Origin: Gaiellasilicea sp963806955 | GTDB taxonomy: Bacteria > Actinomycetota > Thermoleophilia > Gaiellales > Gaiellaceae | Direction of reading: 5' to 3' | NCBI GenBank assembly: GCA_963806955.1 | Contig: CAWDZG010000002.1 | Coordinates: forward strand, 310,001 to 374,000 | Length of the DNA stretch: 64,000 nucleotides | Part shown: positions 35,595-43,856 of the stretch, in pieces | Numbering within the stretch: position 1 is the stretch's first letter | Layout: each line of letters opens with the position of its first letter | The notes under the pieces: model-generated | What the model saw: only the letters and a program-made list of their open reading frames with translations | What the model was told of the DNA's origin: nothing | Databases searched by the model: none | Translations under genes and position numbers: made by a program

Positions 35595-37309
35595 CCCGGC
35601 GTCCTTTCCGCCGGCAGCCTGATCTCGACGATGGTGCCCTGCTCCCCGTTCGGGCGGATCTCGATCCTGCCCCCGACCGCCCGCACCGACTGCGCCGCGA
35701 TCGAGAGCCCGAGCCCGAAGCCGCCGTTCCCGGCGCTGCCTCGATAGAAGCGGTCGAAGAGTCGCTCCGGCTCGGCGCCCGCGAGCCCGCGGCCCGTGTC
35801 CGTGACCTGCACGCAGACGTGGTCGACGTCGAGCCGCCGCCCCGAGAGCACGATCTGGCCGTGCTCGGTGTACCGCTCCGCGTTCTGGACGACGGTCTGC
35901 AGGGCCTGCTCGAGCAGCTCGGGATGGGTGGACAGGACCAGGTCGGGGTCGCAGTCGACGCTGACCCGGACGTCCTCCCGCGGCTCGATCCCCTCAGCCA
36001 CCCGCTCCAGCACGGGCGCGAGCACGACCACCTCGGCGCGCGGCACCTCCTCCCGCGCCTCGGCGCGCTCGAGGACGAGCAACGCCCGCGTGAGCCGGGA
36101 GAGCCGGGCGGCCTCGCGTTCGATGTGGGCGAGAAACTCGTCGCGGTGCAGCGGGTCGTCCTTCGCTCCTGTCTGCAGCATCTCGATCGCGGTCACGATC
36201 CCGGCCACCGGATTCCGCAGCTCGTGCGCGGCATTGGTGACGAACTCGCGCTGCGCGCGTTCCTCGCGCACTCGCTCGGTCGTGTCGGCCACCACGAGGA
36301 CCGCTCCGTCTCCGGGCCGGTGCGACGGAACGCCCGACACCTGCAGCGTCCGGCCGCGGCCGTCGACCTGGATCGGATCGCGCAGCTCTTCGCCTTCGAG
36401 CAGCGAACCGAGTGTTGCGGCAGCCTCGGCGGGAAGCACGTCCGCCAGCACACACCGGGGCTGGATCCCCGCCAGCAGCTCGTATGCCCTTCCGTTCGCG
36501 TACTCGAGCTTCCCTTCGGGATCGGCGAGCAGCACACCTTCGTGGAGCCGCTCGACGAGCTGCTCGAACCGCTGCTTGTCCTCCCGCAAGGTCGCCACGA
36601 GCGCATCGAGCCGGAGCCGCATCCGCTCGATCGACTCCGACAGGCTGCCGACCTCGTCCGGGAAGCGGTCGCTCAGGCCGCGGCTGAAGTCGCCACTCTC
36701 GATCGCGCGAGCCGCGTCGGCAATCCGGCCGAGCCGCCTGGCGACGAACGCTGCCAGCAGCAGGCCGAACGCGGCCCCGACGAGGATGGCCCACAGCGCA
36801 GCCTCGCCCGACTCGTCGCGGACGATGCCGAGCTGCGCGCGCAAGTCCGGTCGCAGGGAATAGGAGACGAGCACCTCGGCCGAGCTGGAGACGATCGGGA
36901 GCGCGACGACGATCGCAGAGCCGTCGGGACTGCCGCCGACGAAGCGCCGGCCCTCGAGCGCCGCGGCCAGTGCCTCCTGGCCCTGTGGCACCTGGTCGAA
37001 TGTGATCCCGCGCGACCGCTCCGGCGTCAGGCCGCGACCGCCTGCGTCGAAGACGAACAGCGAGACGCGACGGCTCTGGGCAAGCTGCTCCGACTCGCGC
37101 CCGAGCAGCCGCGGCTCCGTGATCGGGCCGAGCTTGACCGCGGCAGCGAACGAGTTGCCGATCGCGAACTCCTCGGCGTAGCTGCGGAAGGCGTCCTCGG
37201 ACCGGTCGGCCGTGACGCGGACAACCGCGATCGCCGTGATCGCGGCCACGAGCGCGAACGCCGCGGCAAGCCACCAACGCATGCCCAACCAGTAGGTGCG
37301 GCGCGCCAC
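35591..37309 (-). CDS. Membrane sensor histidine kinase (HAMP-PAS-HisKA)
   Basis: 572 residues. TM1 ('WWLAAAFALVAAITAIAVV'), an extracytoplasmic sensor of about 155 residues, TM2 ('WAILVGAAFGLLLAAFVA'), HAMP, PAS ('EGVLLADPEGKLEYANGRA'), HisKA ('FVTNAAHELRNPVAGI') and HATPase ('GFGLGLSIAAQSV'). GTG 37309 was chosen because AAGGAG lies nine bases upstream; longer frames have no TM-like lead. Pairs with the OmpR-type regulator downstream. Signal unknown. Confidence 0.88.
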   Translation of the reverse strand: MARRTYWLGMRWWLAAAFALVAAITAIAVVRVTADRSEDAFRSYAEEFAIGNSFAAAVKLGPITEPRLLGRESEQLAQSRRVSLFVFDAGGRGLTPERSRGITFDQVPQGQEALAAALEGRRFVGGSPDGSAIVVALPIVSSSAEVLVSYSLRPDLRAQLGIVRDESGEAALWAILVGAAFGLLLAAFVARRLGRIADAARAIESGDFSRGLSDRFPDEVGSLSESIERMRLRLDALVATLREDKQRFEQLVERLHEGVLLADPEGKLEYANGRAYELLAGIQPRCVLADVLPAEAAATLGSLLEGEELRDPIQVDGRGRTLQVSGVPSHRPGDGAVLVVADTTERVREERAQREFVTNAAHELRNPVAGIVTAIEMLQTGAKDDPLHRDEFLAHIEREAARLSRLTRALLVLERAEAREEVPRAEVVVLAPVLERVAEGIEPREDVRVSVDCDPDLVLSTHPELLEQALQTVVQNAERYTEHGQIVLSGRRLDVDHVCVQVTDTGRGLAGAEPERLFDRFYRGSAGNGGFGLGLSIAAQSVRAVGGRIEIRPNGEQGTIVEIRLPAERTPG

Positions 37310-37380
37310 TCGCTCGGTCTCCTTCCCGGTCACCGCTCCATGATGATGCCGACGCGCCCCCGGTGCCTCACGACAGCCCA

Positions 37381-37401
37381 AGGGATTCCTCAACGATCCC
37401 T
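37381..37401. promoter_or_regulatory. Inverted repeat in the kinase/receiver divergent region
   Basis: AGGGAT and ATCCCT separated by 9 bases, about 72 bases upstream of the kinase start and 140 upstream of the receiver gene. A possible operator; weak on its own. Confidence 0.3.
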
Positions 37402-37473
37402 GAAAGAAGGCCGTAGACTCGGGTCTCGCGGGTAGAACACCTACATCCTGCCCTTCGCGGCGGGTGGCCAATC

Positions 37474-37515
37474 GCAACGGCGTGCGGCGTACGGGGGAAT
37501 GCCGCACGCCGTTGC
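37474..37515 (+). promoter_or_regulatory. Perfect 15-bp stem hairpin upstream of the lone receiver gene
   Basis: GCAACGGCGTGCGGC pairs exactly with GCCGCACGCCGTTGC around a 12-base loop (GTACGGGGGAAT). It ends 26 bases before the ATG at 37542, so it would lie in the 5' untranslated leader. It lacks a T-tract. It could be an attenuator, an RNA-stability element or an operator. Confidence 0.6.
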
Positions 37516-37541
37516 ACTTAGCTTTCGAGGACAGAGGGGTC

Positions 37542-37940
37542 ATGGGCGAGGGGTCAGAGGCAGAAGGCGTCGAGCGGCGACGGATTCTCTACGTCGAGGA
37601 CGACGCGTTCCTCGCCGCGCTCGTCGAGGCAACGCTCGCGGACGCCGGTTTCGACCTCGAGTGGTTCTCGTGCGCCGAGTTGGCGCTTGCAGCCGCCGCA
37701 AACGAGCAGTTCGACCTCTACCTCCTCGACCTGAAGCTGCCGCGCATGCCCGGCGACGAGCTGGCCCGCCGTCTGCGCGCGCTGACTCCCGGCGTGCCGA
37801 TCGTCTTCGTGAGCGGCGACGAAGCGCTGCTGGGCACGCTCGTCTCGCGTTCGGTGGTGCGCAAGCCGTTCTACGAGAACGAGTTGCTCGAGGCCGTCGC
37901 CGCGGCACTCGACGGCAGGCCCGCGGCGACCCCGGCCTAG
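37542..37940 (+). CDS. Stand-alone receiver domain protein
   Basis: 132 residues, one REC domain only. 'ILYVEDDAFLAALVEATLAD' (acidic pair), phospho-Asp in 'LYLLDLKLPRMPGDELA', Ser/Thr 'IVFVSGDEA' and Lys in 'VVRKPFYENELLEAV'. No output domain. It sits between two divergent/convergent kinase systems and may act as a phosphate sink or a CheY-like partner. ATG 37542 follows an SD-like GAGGACAGAGGGG. Confidence 0.85.
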   Translation: MGEGSEAEGVERRRILYVEDDAFLAALVEATLADAGFDLEWFSCAELALAAAANEQFDLYLLDLKLPRMPGDELARRLRALTPGVPIVFVSGDEALLGTLVSRSVVRKPFYENELLEAVAAALDGRPAATPA

Positions 37941-39301
37941 AGCGGCAACGAGATCCAGACGTCGGCGCCGCCGCGGTGGCGGTTGCGCAGGCCCGCCGAG
38001 CCGCCGTGTGCGCGAGCGATCGTCAGAGCGATCGCGAGCCCGAGCCCGCTGCCGTCGCCGGCACGCGCGTCGTCCGCCCGGCTGAACCGCTGGAACGCCT
38101 GCTCGGCGAAGCCCGCCGGGAAGCCGTCCCCCTCGTCGAGGACGTGCAGCTCCACCGATTCTCCGGCGGCTCGTGCCGTGAGGGTGACGTCGCCGCTGCC
38201 ATGCCGGAGCGCGTTGTCGACCAGGTTCCCGAGCACCTGTTCGAGGCGCAGCCGGTCCGCAGCGAACACCGGCACCGGCCCGGAGTCGACGCGAACGTCG
38301 CGGCCTGCGCTCGCCGCCCGAAGCCCGAACCTCGACGCGACGCGACGCAGCACCGGCTCGGCAGCGAGCGGCTCCTTCCGGACGGCCAGCTCACCCTGGT
38401 CGCCACGAGCGAGCAGAAGCAGGTCGTCTGCGAGCTGTCCGAGGCGCTCGGCTTCCTCCGCGGCCGAGCGGACCGCCTGCGCGAGCTCGGCGGGCGTTCG
38501 CTCCCGGCGCAGCGCGAGCTCGAGCTCGGCGCGCAGGAGCGCGAGCGGCGTCCGCAACTCGTGGCTTGCGTCGGCCACGAATGCACGCTCTCGGGCGAGT
38601 GCGGCTTCGAGCCGGGCGAGCATCTCGTTCAGGGTCGATCCAAGCCGGGAGATCTCGTCACCGGCCGGCGACACCGGCAGGCGTGTGCCCGGCGAGGCCG
38701 CACCGATGTCTGCGGCCTCGCGGCGCATCTCCTCCACGGGCCGTAGCGCGGCCGCTCCGAGCCAGTACGCGAGCAGCGCCGCGAGCGCGAGCGCCACCGG
38801 CCCGCCAAGGAGCAGCTGGAAGAGCAACCCGCCGAGCGCGTCCTCCCGCCCCTCGAGCGACGTGCCGACGACGATCAGCAGCCTGCTTCCCTGCGCGTCG
38901 ACCGGCGCGGCCAGGATCCGGAAGGGATCGTCCTCTCCGGCCGGGCTGCGGGCCTGCTCGATGAACTGCGGCCGTCGTGACGCGCGAGCGCGCTCGGCTG
39001 CGGTGAGCAGCGGCCCGTCGCCGAGCCCCGGCGAGGCGTCGACGACCGCTCCTGCGGGCGTGAGCACCTGGGCAAAGCTCTGGTCCCGGTCACGAAGGGC
39101 GCCGCCGTCGGCGAGGCCCTGGTCCGACCGGCGGACGAGCGCGGCGACGTCGTCCGCGCGCGACCGCAGCGCGTCGTCGATCGTGCCGTCGAGCGACGAG
39201 GCGAGGCGGTAGTACAGAAACAGGCCGGTGGCGGTGAGGATCGCCGCCATCGCGAGCACGAACACGGCCGTCAGACGCAGCCGGATCGGAACTCGGCTCA
39301 C
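37937..39301 (-). CDS. Membrane sensor histidine kinase (HAMP-HisKA)
   Basis: 454 residues. TM1 'LTAVFVLAMAAILTATGLFL', a short extracytoplasmic loop of about 130 residues, TM2 'LLLGGPVALALAALLAYWLG', HAMP ('AALRPVEEMRREAADI'), HisKA 'FVADASHELRTPLALL', HATPase 'GSGLGLAIALTIARAHGG'. GTG overlaps the stop of the preceding OmpR-type regulator gene (GTGA). CutS/TcrY-like architecture; stimulus unknown. Confidence 0.9.
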   Translation of the reverse strand: MSRVPIRLRLTAVFVLAMAAILTATGLFLYYRLASSLDGTIDDALRSRADDVAALVRRSDQGLADGGALRDRDQSFAQVLTPAGAVVDASPGLGDGPLLTAAERARASRRPQFIEQARSPAGEDDPFRILAAPVDAQGSRLLIVVGTSLEGREDALGGLLFQLLLGGPVALALAALLAYWLGAAALRPVEEMRREAADIGAASPGTRLPVSPAGDEISRLGSTLNEMLARLEAALARERAFVADASHELRTPLALLRAELELALRRERTPAELAQAVRSAAEEAERLGQLADDLLLLARGDQGELAVRKEPLAAEPVLRRVASRFGLRAASAGRDVRVDSGPVPVFAADRLRLEQVLGNLVDNALRHGSGDVTLTARAAGESVELHVLDEGDGFPAGFAEQAFQRFSRADDARAGDGSGLGLAIALTIARAHGGSAGLRNRHRGGADVWISLPL

Positions 39302-39987
39302 GCTCCGCCGTCCTCGCGCAGCCGGTAGCCGGAGCCACGCACGGTCTCGAGCGAGCGCAGGCCGAACGGCCGGTCGATCTTCTCGCGCAGGTAGCGGACA
39401 TAGACGTCGATCACGTTCGACTTGTTCTCGTAGGCGTAGTCCCAGGCATGCTCGAGCAGCTCGAAACGGCCGAGCACCTGTCCCGGGCGGCGCATGAACG
39501 TCTCGAGCAGCGCGAACTCCTTCGTCGAGAGGTCGATCTCTTCGCGGTCTCGCCAGACCCGGCGGCCCGCCGGGTCGAGCCTGAGCGAGCCGACCTCGAG
39601 CACCGTCGGACGCTCCACGGGACCGCGACGCGCCAGCGCGCGGAGGCGGGCGAGCAGCTCGGCGAAGGAGAAGGGCTTCGTCAGGTAGTCGTCTGCGCCG
39701 GCATCGAGCCCCTCGACCCGGTCCTCGACCGCGTCGCGCGCCGTCAGCATCAGCACCGGCGCCCAGGCGCCCTGGGCCCGGAGCCGGCGGCACACCTCGA
39801 AGCCGTCCAGCTCCGGGAGCATCACGTCGAGCACGATCACGTCGTACTCCGTCGCCGTCGCCCGCACGAGCGCCTCGCGCCCATCGGGCACGACGTCGAC
39901 CGTGTAGCCCTCCTCGAGCAGCCCGCGCCGAAGCAGCGAGGCCATCTTCAGCTGATCCTCGGCGACGAGGGCGCGCATCTCCCGCAT
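39298..39987 (-). CDS. OmpR-type response regulator (CutR/TcrA-like)
   Basis: 229 residues. Receiver 'ALVAEDQLKMASLLRRGLLE' with phospho-Asp in 'VIVLDVMLPELDGFEV', Lys 'DYLTKPFSFAELLARL', winged helix 'LSTKEFALLETFMRRPGQVLGRFELLEHAW' ending 'VRGSGYRLRE'. Starts at ATG 39987 or 39978. Divergent from the thiolase-like gene; a 27-bp element shared with the 53.85-kb promoter region overlaps its leader. Confidence 0.92.
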   Translation of the reverse strand: MREMRALVAEDQLKMASLLRRGLLEEGYTVDVVPDGREALVRATATEYDVIVLDVMLPELDGFEVCRRLRAQGAWAPVLMLTARDAVEDRVEGLDAGADDYLTKPFSFAELLARLRALARRGPVERPTVLEVGSLRLDPAGRRVWRDREEIDLSTKEFALLETFMRRPGQVLGRFELLEHAWDYAYENKSNVIDVYVRYLREKIDRPFGLRSLETVRGSGYRLREDGGA

Positions 39988-39988
39988 T

Positions 39989-40020
39989 GTCCCGCGAAAG
40001 ATGAGAGCCCGGTGAGACCG
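39989..40020. promoter_or_regulatory. Shared two-component promoter element, copy 1
   Basis: Sequence beginning TGTCCCGCGAAAGATGAGAG matches a second copy at 53833 in 24 of 27 positions. On the minus strand it shows two TCTCA half-sites 11 bases apart (TCTCACCGGGC then TCTCATCTTTC), the spacing used by OmpR/PhoB-type regulators. It lies between the regulator gene (minus) and the thiolase-like gene (plus). Confidence 0.6.
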
Positions 40021-40070
40021 TGCTCCACTCTCACTGGGCAGGCGCGCCCTCTACCGGGAAGAATGATCCC

Positions 40071-41210
40071 GTGAATTCGGAAGCCCTCATCGTCGGCGCC
40101 GGAGAGTCCGCCTACCGGCGGCGGCCCGACGAGGGCACGACCACGCACTCGCTCCTCGCGGAGGCAGCAGGCGCCGCACTGCGGAGCGCCGGCCTCGAGC
40201 CAGCCGATCTGGACGGGCTCGGCGTCTCCTCGTTCTCGCTCGCCCCCGACCGCGCGGTCGATCTGGCAGTGCGGCTCGGGCTGAGCCTTCGCTGGCTGAT
40301 GGACGGGGGCACGGGTGGCGCATCGGCGCTCGATCTCCTGCAGCACGCCCGCCGAGCGGTCGAGGCCGGCGACGCCCGGGCGGTCCTGCTCGTCGGCGGC
40401 GACCTGCTCGACCCGCCCGCGTTCGTCCGGCTCGTCGACGGGTACAACACCTGGACGCGCGACCTGCTCGCGCCGCTCCCGGTGGGCGGGCCGAATGCGC
40501 TCTTCGCACTCCTCACCCGCCGCCACATGCAGGAGCATGGGCTGACCCGGGAGGACTACGGCACGGTGGCGATCGCGCAGCGCGCGTGGGCGGCCGGCAA
40601 TCCGAACGCGGCCTACCGCGCCCCGCTCACGCTCGAGGAGTACCTGGACGCGCCGCTCGTCGCCGACCCGCTGGCGCTCTACGACTGCGTCCCGATCGTT
40701 GCCGGGGCGGACGCGGTCGTCGTCGCCGCTGCCGGCGTCTCGGGGGCGCCGGGCATCCGCGTCCGAGCACTGAAGCTGCGGCACAACGCCGACAGCCAGG
40801 AGGGCACCGGCCTCTCCACCGGCCTCGGCCAGGAGCGGCACGCGCTCTGGACCGATGCGGGTCTCGGCCCGGACGACGTCGACATCGTCTCGGTCTACGA
40901 CGACTATCCCGTGATGGCGTTGATCCAGCTCGACGAGCTCGGTTTCGTGGGCGACGACCTGCGGCGCTTCGTCGCCGAACGGCTTGGGACGCACGAGCTC
41001 CCCGTCAACACGTCGGGCGGCCAGCTGTCGGCGGGACAGGCCGGCGCGGCAGGCGGCCTGCACGGGCTCGTCGAAGTCGTGAGACAGCTGCGAGCGGAGG
41101 CGGGCGCGCGACAGGTCGAGGCCGCCCGGATCGGGGTCGTGTCGGGGTACGGCATGGTTGCCTATCGCTACGGCGCGAGCGTCGGTGCAGCCGTCCTGGA
41201 GCGCGCATGA
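40071..41210 (+). CDS. Thiolase-like (SCP-x/Ltp2-type) protein, probable acyl-CoA retro-aldolase subunit
   Basis: 379 residues of thiolase fold. Where true thiolases carry the nucleophilic Cys, this reads 'GGTGGASALDLLQHARRAV'. The C-terminal loop 'NTSGGQLSAGQAGAAGGLHG' replaces the GHP motif. Conserved Tyr-rich segments 'DIVSVYDDYP' and 'GYGMVAYRYG' recall the steroid aldolase Ltp2, which acts with a DUF35 partner; the next gene is exactly such a partner. The likely role is cleavage of a beta-hydroxyacyl-CoA rather than thiolysis. GTG 40071 was chosen from the conserved 'ALIVGAGES' start. Confidence 0.85.
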   Translation: MNSEALIVGAGESAYRRRPDEGTTTHSLLAEAAGAALRSAGLEPADLDGLGVSSFSLAPDRAVDLAVRLGLSLRWLMDGGTGGASALDLLQHARRAVEAGDARAVLLVGGDLLDPPAFVRLVDGYNTWTRDLLAPLPVGGPNALFALLTRRHMQEHGLTREDYGTVAIAQRAWAAGNPNAAYRAPLTLEEYLDAPLVADPLALYDCVPIVAGADAVVVAAAGVSGAPGIRVRALKLRHNADSQEGTGLSTGLGQERHALWTDAGLGPDDVDIVSVYDDYPVMALIQLDELGFVGDDLRRFVAERLGTHELPVNTSGGQLSAGQAGAAGGLHGLVEVVRQLRAEAGARQVEAARIGVVSGYGMVAYRYGASVGAAVLERA

Positions 41211-41510
41211 GCGGGCTCGCCGTCTCGGTCTGCGAGGGATGCGGCTGGCAGGGCTTCCCCCGCCGGCTCTGGTGCCCGGCCTGCGGCGCCGCGCAGCTCG
41301 CGGAGCGCGTGGCCGAGGCAGGCGTCGTCGAAGACGAGACGGCTCTCACGCGGGCGGCGGGCCGGGACACTCGAGCACGCGGTCCCGCTCGGGACGGTCC
41401 TGCTCGACGGCGGCGGACGCGCGATCGCCCGGCTCGAGGGCGTCGCGCCGGGCGAGCGCGCCGCCGTCCGGCTCGTCGACGGCGCACCGGTCGCCAGGCG
41501 GGAGCGCTGA
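41207..41510 (+). CDS. DUF35 OB-fold zinc-ribbon protein (one apparent frameshift)
   Basis: About 100 residues. The rubredoxin-like zinc ribbon 'CEGCGWQGFPRRLWCPACGA' (CxxC...CxxC) is at residues 9-28. The frame shifts near 41360, and the OB-fold continues as 'LEHAVPLGTVLLDGGGRAIA' and 'RLEGVAPGERAAVRL'. ATG overlaps the thiolase-like stop (ATGA). DUF35 proteins form obligate complexes with thiolase-like enzymes (ChsH2-Ltp2, HMG-CoA synthase systems). Span is a multiple of three plus one. Confidence 0.8.
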
Positions 41511-41513
41511 GCG

Positions 41514-42299
41514 GTGCGAATCTGGTGGCAGAGCTTCGTCGACCGGGCGCAGAACGCTCCGTACCTCGACCGTCTGTCGGCGTACCTGGCAGAGATCGCC
41601 GACCCCGGAACGTCCGTCGAGGTCGTCGGCCTCTCGCCGCCCGACCGCGGCTTCGGGCGGCTGACCGAGCTGCGGTGCGCGGTCCTCGCCGTCGACAACG
41701 CCCTCGAGGCCGCCGAGCAGGGCTATGACGCGTTCGTCTTCGGCCACTTCCAGGACCCCGGGCTCTACGAGGCCCGCTCCGCGACCGAGCTGCCCGTGGT
41801 CGGGCTCGGCGAGGCCTCGCTCCACTGCGCCGCACAGCTCGGTCGCCGGCTGGCGCTTGTCACGATCGACCCGGTCTTCGACCGCTACCACCTCGAGCAG
41901 GCCGATCTGTACGGGCTCGCGAGTCGGGTCGCGCACGTCGTCGGGCTGGGCCTGACGGTCGAGGACTTCGCTCCCGCGTTCGCGGGAGAGGAGGGTGCAT
42001 CCGCGCTGCTCGCCGACCGGTTCCGCGAGCTCGTGCAACCCGCGGTGGACGCCGGTGCGGACGTGATCGTCCCCGCGGGGGCGCTCGTGGCGCTCCTCCT
42101 GGCGGGCGAGATCGGGATGACCGTCGGGCACGCACCAGTCGTCAACTCGGTCGCGGTCGCCTTCAAGCAGGCGGAGACCACCGTGAAGCTGCACTCGCTG
42201 ACGGGGCTCGGCCCGAGCCGCGGGCCGAGCTTCGCGCTCCCGCCGCAGGTGGCGCTCGACGACTTCCGCGACTTCGTGCGTCGCGGCCGCGACGAGTGA
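41514..42299 (+). CDS. Asp/Glu/hydantoin racemase-family protein lacking both catalytic cysteines
   Basis: 261 residues, GTG start 4 bases after the DUF35 stop. Fold markers are 'DRAQNAPYLDRLSAYLAEIA', 'EAAEQGYDAFVFGHFQDPGL' and 'QPAVDAGADVIVPAGALVALLL'. In maleate isomerases and hydantoin racemases the two catalytic Cys sit in the G-C-F..D-G/P-G loop and the G-A-D-x-I-x-x-G-C loop. Here they are His (FGHF) and an Ala/Gly stretch (PAGA). It is therefore unlikely to act by the two-cysteine mechanism and may be a lyase, decarboxylase-like or binding protein. It ends in a strong palindromic terminator. Confidence 0.78.
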   Translation: MRIWWQSFVDRAQNAPYLDRLSAYLAEIADPGTSVEVVGLSPPDRGFGRLTELRCAVLAVDNALEAAEQGYDAFVFGHFQDPGLYEARSATELPVVGLGEASLHCAAQLGRRLALVTIDPVFDRYHLEQADLYGLASRVAHVVGLGLTVEDFAPAFAGEEGASALLADRFRELVQPAVDAGADVIVPAGALVALLLAGEIGMTVGHAPVVNSVAVAFKQAETTVKLHSLTGLGPSRGPSFALPPQVALDDFRDFVRRGRDE

Positions 42300-42328
42300 G
42301 AGGGCACCGGCTGCAGCCGGTGCCCTCT
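42299..42328 (+). terminator. 30-base perfect palindromic terminator
   Basis: Arms of 15 bases (AGAGGGCACCGGCTG and its complement) start at the last base of the racemase-like stop codon. RNA would form a 13-bp GC-rich stem with a 4-base loop. Located between the thiolase operon and the GntR gene, so GntR may have its own promoter or be expressed at a lower level by read-through. Confidence 0.75.
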
Positions 42329-42342
42329 ATCCTGGCTGCGGG

Positions 42343-43038
42343 ATGAAGACTGGGAGCGCCCGCACCGTCTCGCCGATCGTCCGGCTCGACCTGAACGACC
42401 AGGTCTACGACGCGATCAAGGCCCGCCTGCTGACGCGCGAGTTCGGCGGCGGGGAGAAGATCAGCCTGCAGACCCTCGCCGACGAGCTCGGAGTCTCGCG
42501 CAGCCCCGTGCACCACGCCCTGACGCGGCTCCGCACCGAGGGGCTCGTCCTGAGCGAGCCCCGAGGCTATGTCGTCCGCCCGCTGACGGCCCAACTGATG
42601 GATGAGCTGCACGAGGCGCGGCTCGCGCTCGAGCTGCACGCCGCGGCACTGACGATCGGCTCCCTCACCGACACCCAGCTCGAACGCTTCCACGAGCTGC
42701 TCGAGGAGACGATCGCGCCGGTCCGCGACCGCCGGATGACGGACGCCAACCGGTACCTGCACGCGAATGCGGCCTTCCACGACTACCAGGTCGACCTCGC
42801 CGGCAACGCGACGATCTCCGAGATGTACCGGCGACTCTGCGTCTTCCGCCTGCAGCAGCGGGCGCTGATCCTGCTCAGCGAGTCCGCCGCCGGCGACTCC
42901 GACGAGGAGCACCGGGCGATCGTCGCCTCATACGCGCGTGGCGACCTGAACGCCGCCCGCGCTGCGCTGACCGCGAACGTCGAGACGGGACGCCGGATCG
43001 CCCGTGACGCGATCGAGCGCGCGGGCGGCGTCATCTGA
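42343..43038 (+). CDS. GntR-family (FCD) transcriptional regulator
   Basis: 231 residues. Winged HTH 'ISLQTLADELGVSRSPVHHALTRLRTEGLV' and 'GYVVRPLTAQLMDELHEARLALELHAA' lead into an all-helical FCD ligand domain (Asp/His metal-site residues in the 'HANAAFHDYQVDLAGN' helix). FCD regulators sense organic acids and usually repress neighbouring catabolic genes. It is the only dedicated pathway regulator in the locus and the best candidate to bind TGCATGYGACATGY upstream of the two minus-strand operons. Confidence 0.9.
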   Translation: MKTGSARTVSPIVRLDLNDQVYDAIKARLLTREFGGGEKISLQTLADELGVSRSPVHHALTRLRTEGLVLSEPRGYVVRPLTAQLMDELHEARLALELHAAALTIGSLTDTQLERFHELLEETIAPVRDRRMTDANRYLHANAAFHDYQVDLAGNATISEMYRRLCVFRLQQRALILLSESAAGDSDEEHRAIVASYARGDLNAARAALTANVETGRRIARDAIERAGGVI

Positions 43039-43091
43039 GCCCCGAGCACGTTCCCGTCGAGCGACGCTTCGTCGCCGTCCCCCACGGGAGC

Positions 43092-43856
43092 ATGCACTGC
43101 GCGATCGCGGGGCGAGGCGCGCCCGTGCTTCTGCTCCACCAGACGCCGCGCTCGTGGGACGAGTACCGGGACGTGCTGCCGCTCCTCGGCCGGCAGCGCA
43201 GGGCGATCGCGATCGACACGCCCGGTTTCGGCGACTCCACCCCGCTGCCGGCCGGCATGGACTCGATCGAGCGCTGGGCCGCCGCCGCAGCAGACCTGAT
43301 CGATGCGCTCGGGCTCGAGCGCGTGGCGGTCGTCGGCCACCACACGGGCGCCTACGTCGCGGCCGAGCTCGCAGCGTCCCGGCCTGAGCGGGTGGAGGCC
43401 GTGGTGCTCTCGTCGCTCAACCTGTCGACGCGGGAGGAGCGCCTGGCCCACGCGACCGGGCGGGCGGTCGTCGACGACGTCGACGCCGCGCTCGACGGCA
43501 GCCATCTCGTCGAGCTCTGGCGCGGACGGTCGGCGTTCTACCCGCCCTCGACGGATCTGCTCGAGCGCTATCTCGTCGACTGCCTCCGCGCCGGAGAGCG
43601 CGCAGCCGAGGGCCACCGTGTCGTCGCCCGCTACGCGATCGAGGAACGCCTGCCACTCGTGCAGTGCCCCGCACTCCTGATCGGTGCGAGCGACGACCCC
43701 CACGCATACCCGTGCCTGCCGGCGCTACGAGCGGCGCTACCCGAAGCGGCGGTCGCCGAGATCGAGGGCGGCACCGTGGCGCTCCCCGACGGCCGGCCGC
43801 ACGAGTTCGCCGAGGCGGTCGAGACGTTCCTGAACGAGCTCCTGCCTAGCCGCTGA
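43092..43856 (+). CDS. Alpha/beta-hydrolase-fold protein with non-canonical nucleophile elbow
   Basis: 254 residues from the first ATG. 'VLLLHQTPRSWDEYRDVLPLL' forms the oxyanion loop, and the nucleophile elbow reads 'VVGHHTGAYVAAEL'. The G-x-Nuc-x-G position is therefore His, not Ser, Asp or Cys. A C-terminal His region follows ('LPDGRPHEFAEAVETFL'). Sequence resembling the family continues upstream to about 43035 ('VERRFVAVPHGS') without a standard start; a CTG at 43035 overlaps the GntR stop. The enzyme may use another mechanism or be non-hydrolytic. Convergent with the MBL gene (11-base overlap). Confidence 0.8.
   Translation: MHCAIAGRGAPVLLLHQTPRSWDEYRDVLPLLGRQRRAIAIDTPGFGDSTPLPAGMDSIERWAAAAADLIDALGLERVAVVGHHTGAYVAAELAASRPERVEAVVLSSLNLSTREERLAHATGRAVVDDVDAALDGSHLVELWRGRSAFYPPSTDLLERYLVDCLRAGERAAEGHRVVARYAIEERLPLVQCPALLIGASDDPHAYPCLPALRAALPEAAVAEIEGGTVALPDGRPHEFAEAVETFLNELLPSR

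Noticed and set aside
41514..42299. Annotation as active glutamate or hydantoin racemase
   Set aside because: Both catalytic Cys positions are substituted; only the fold can be supported.
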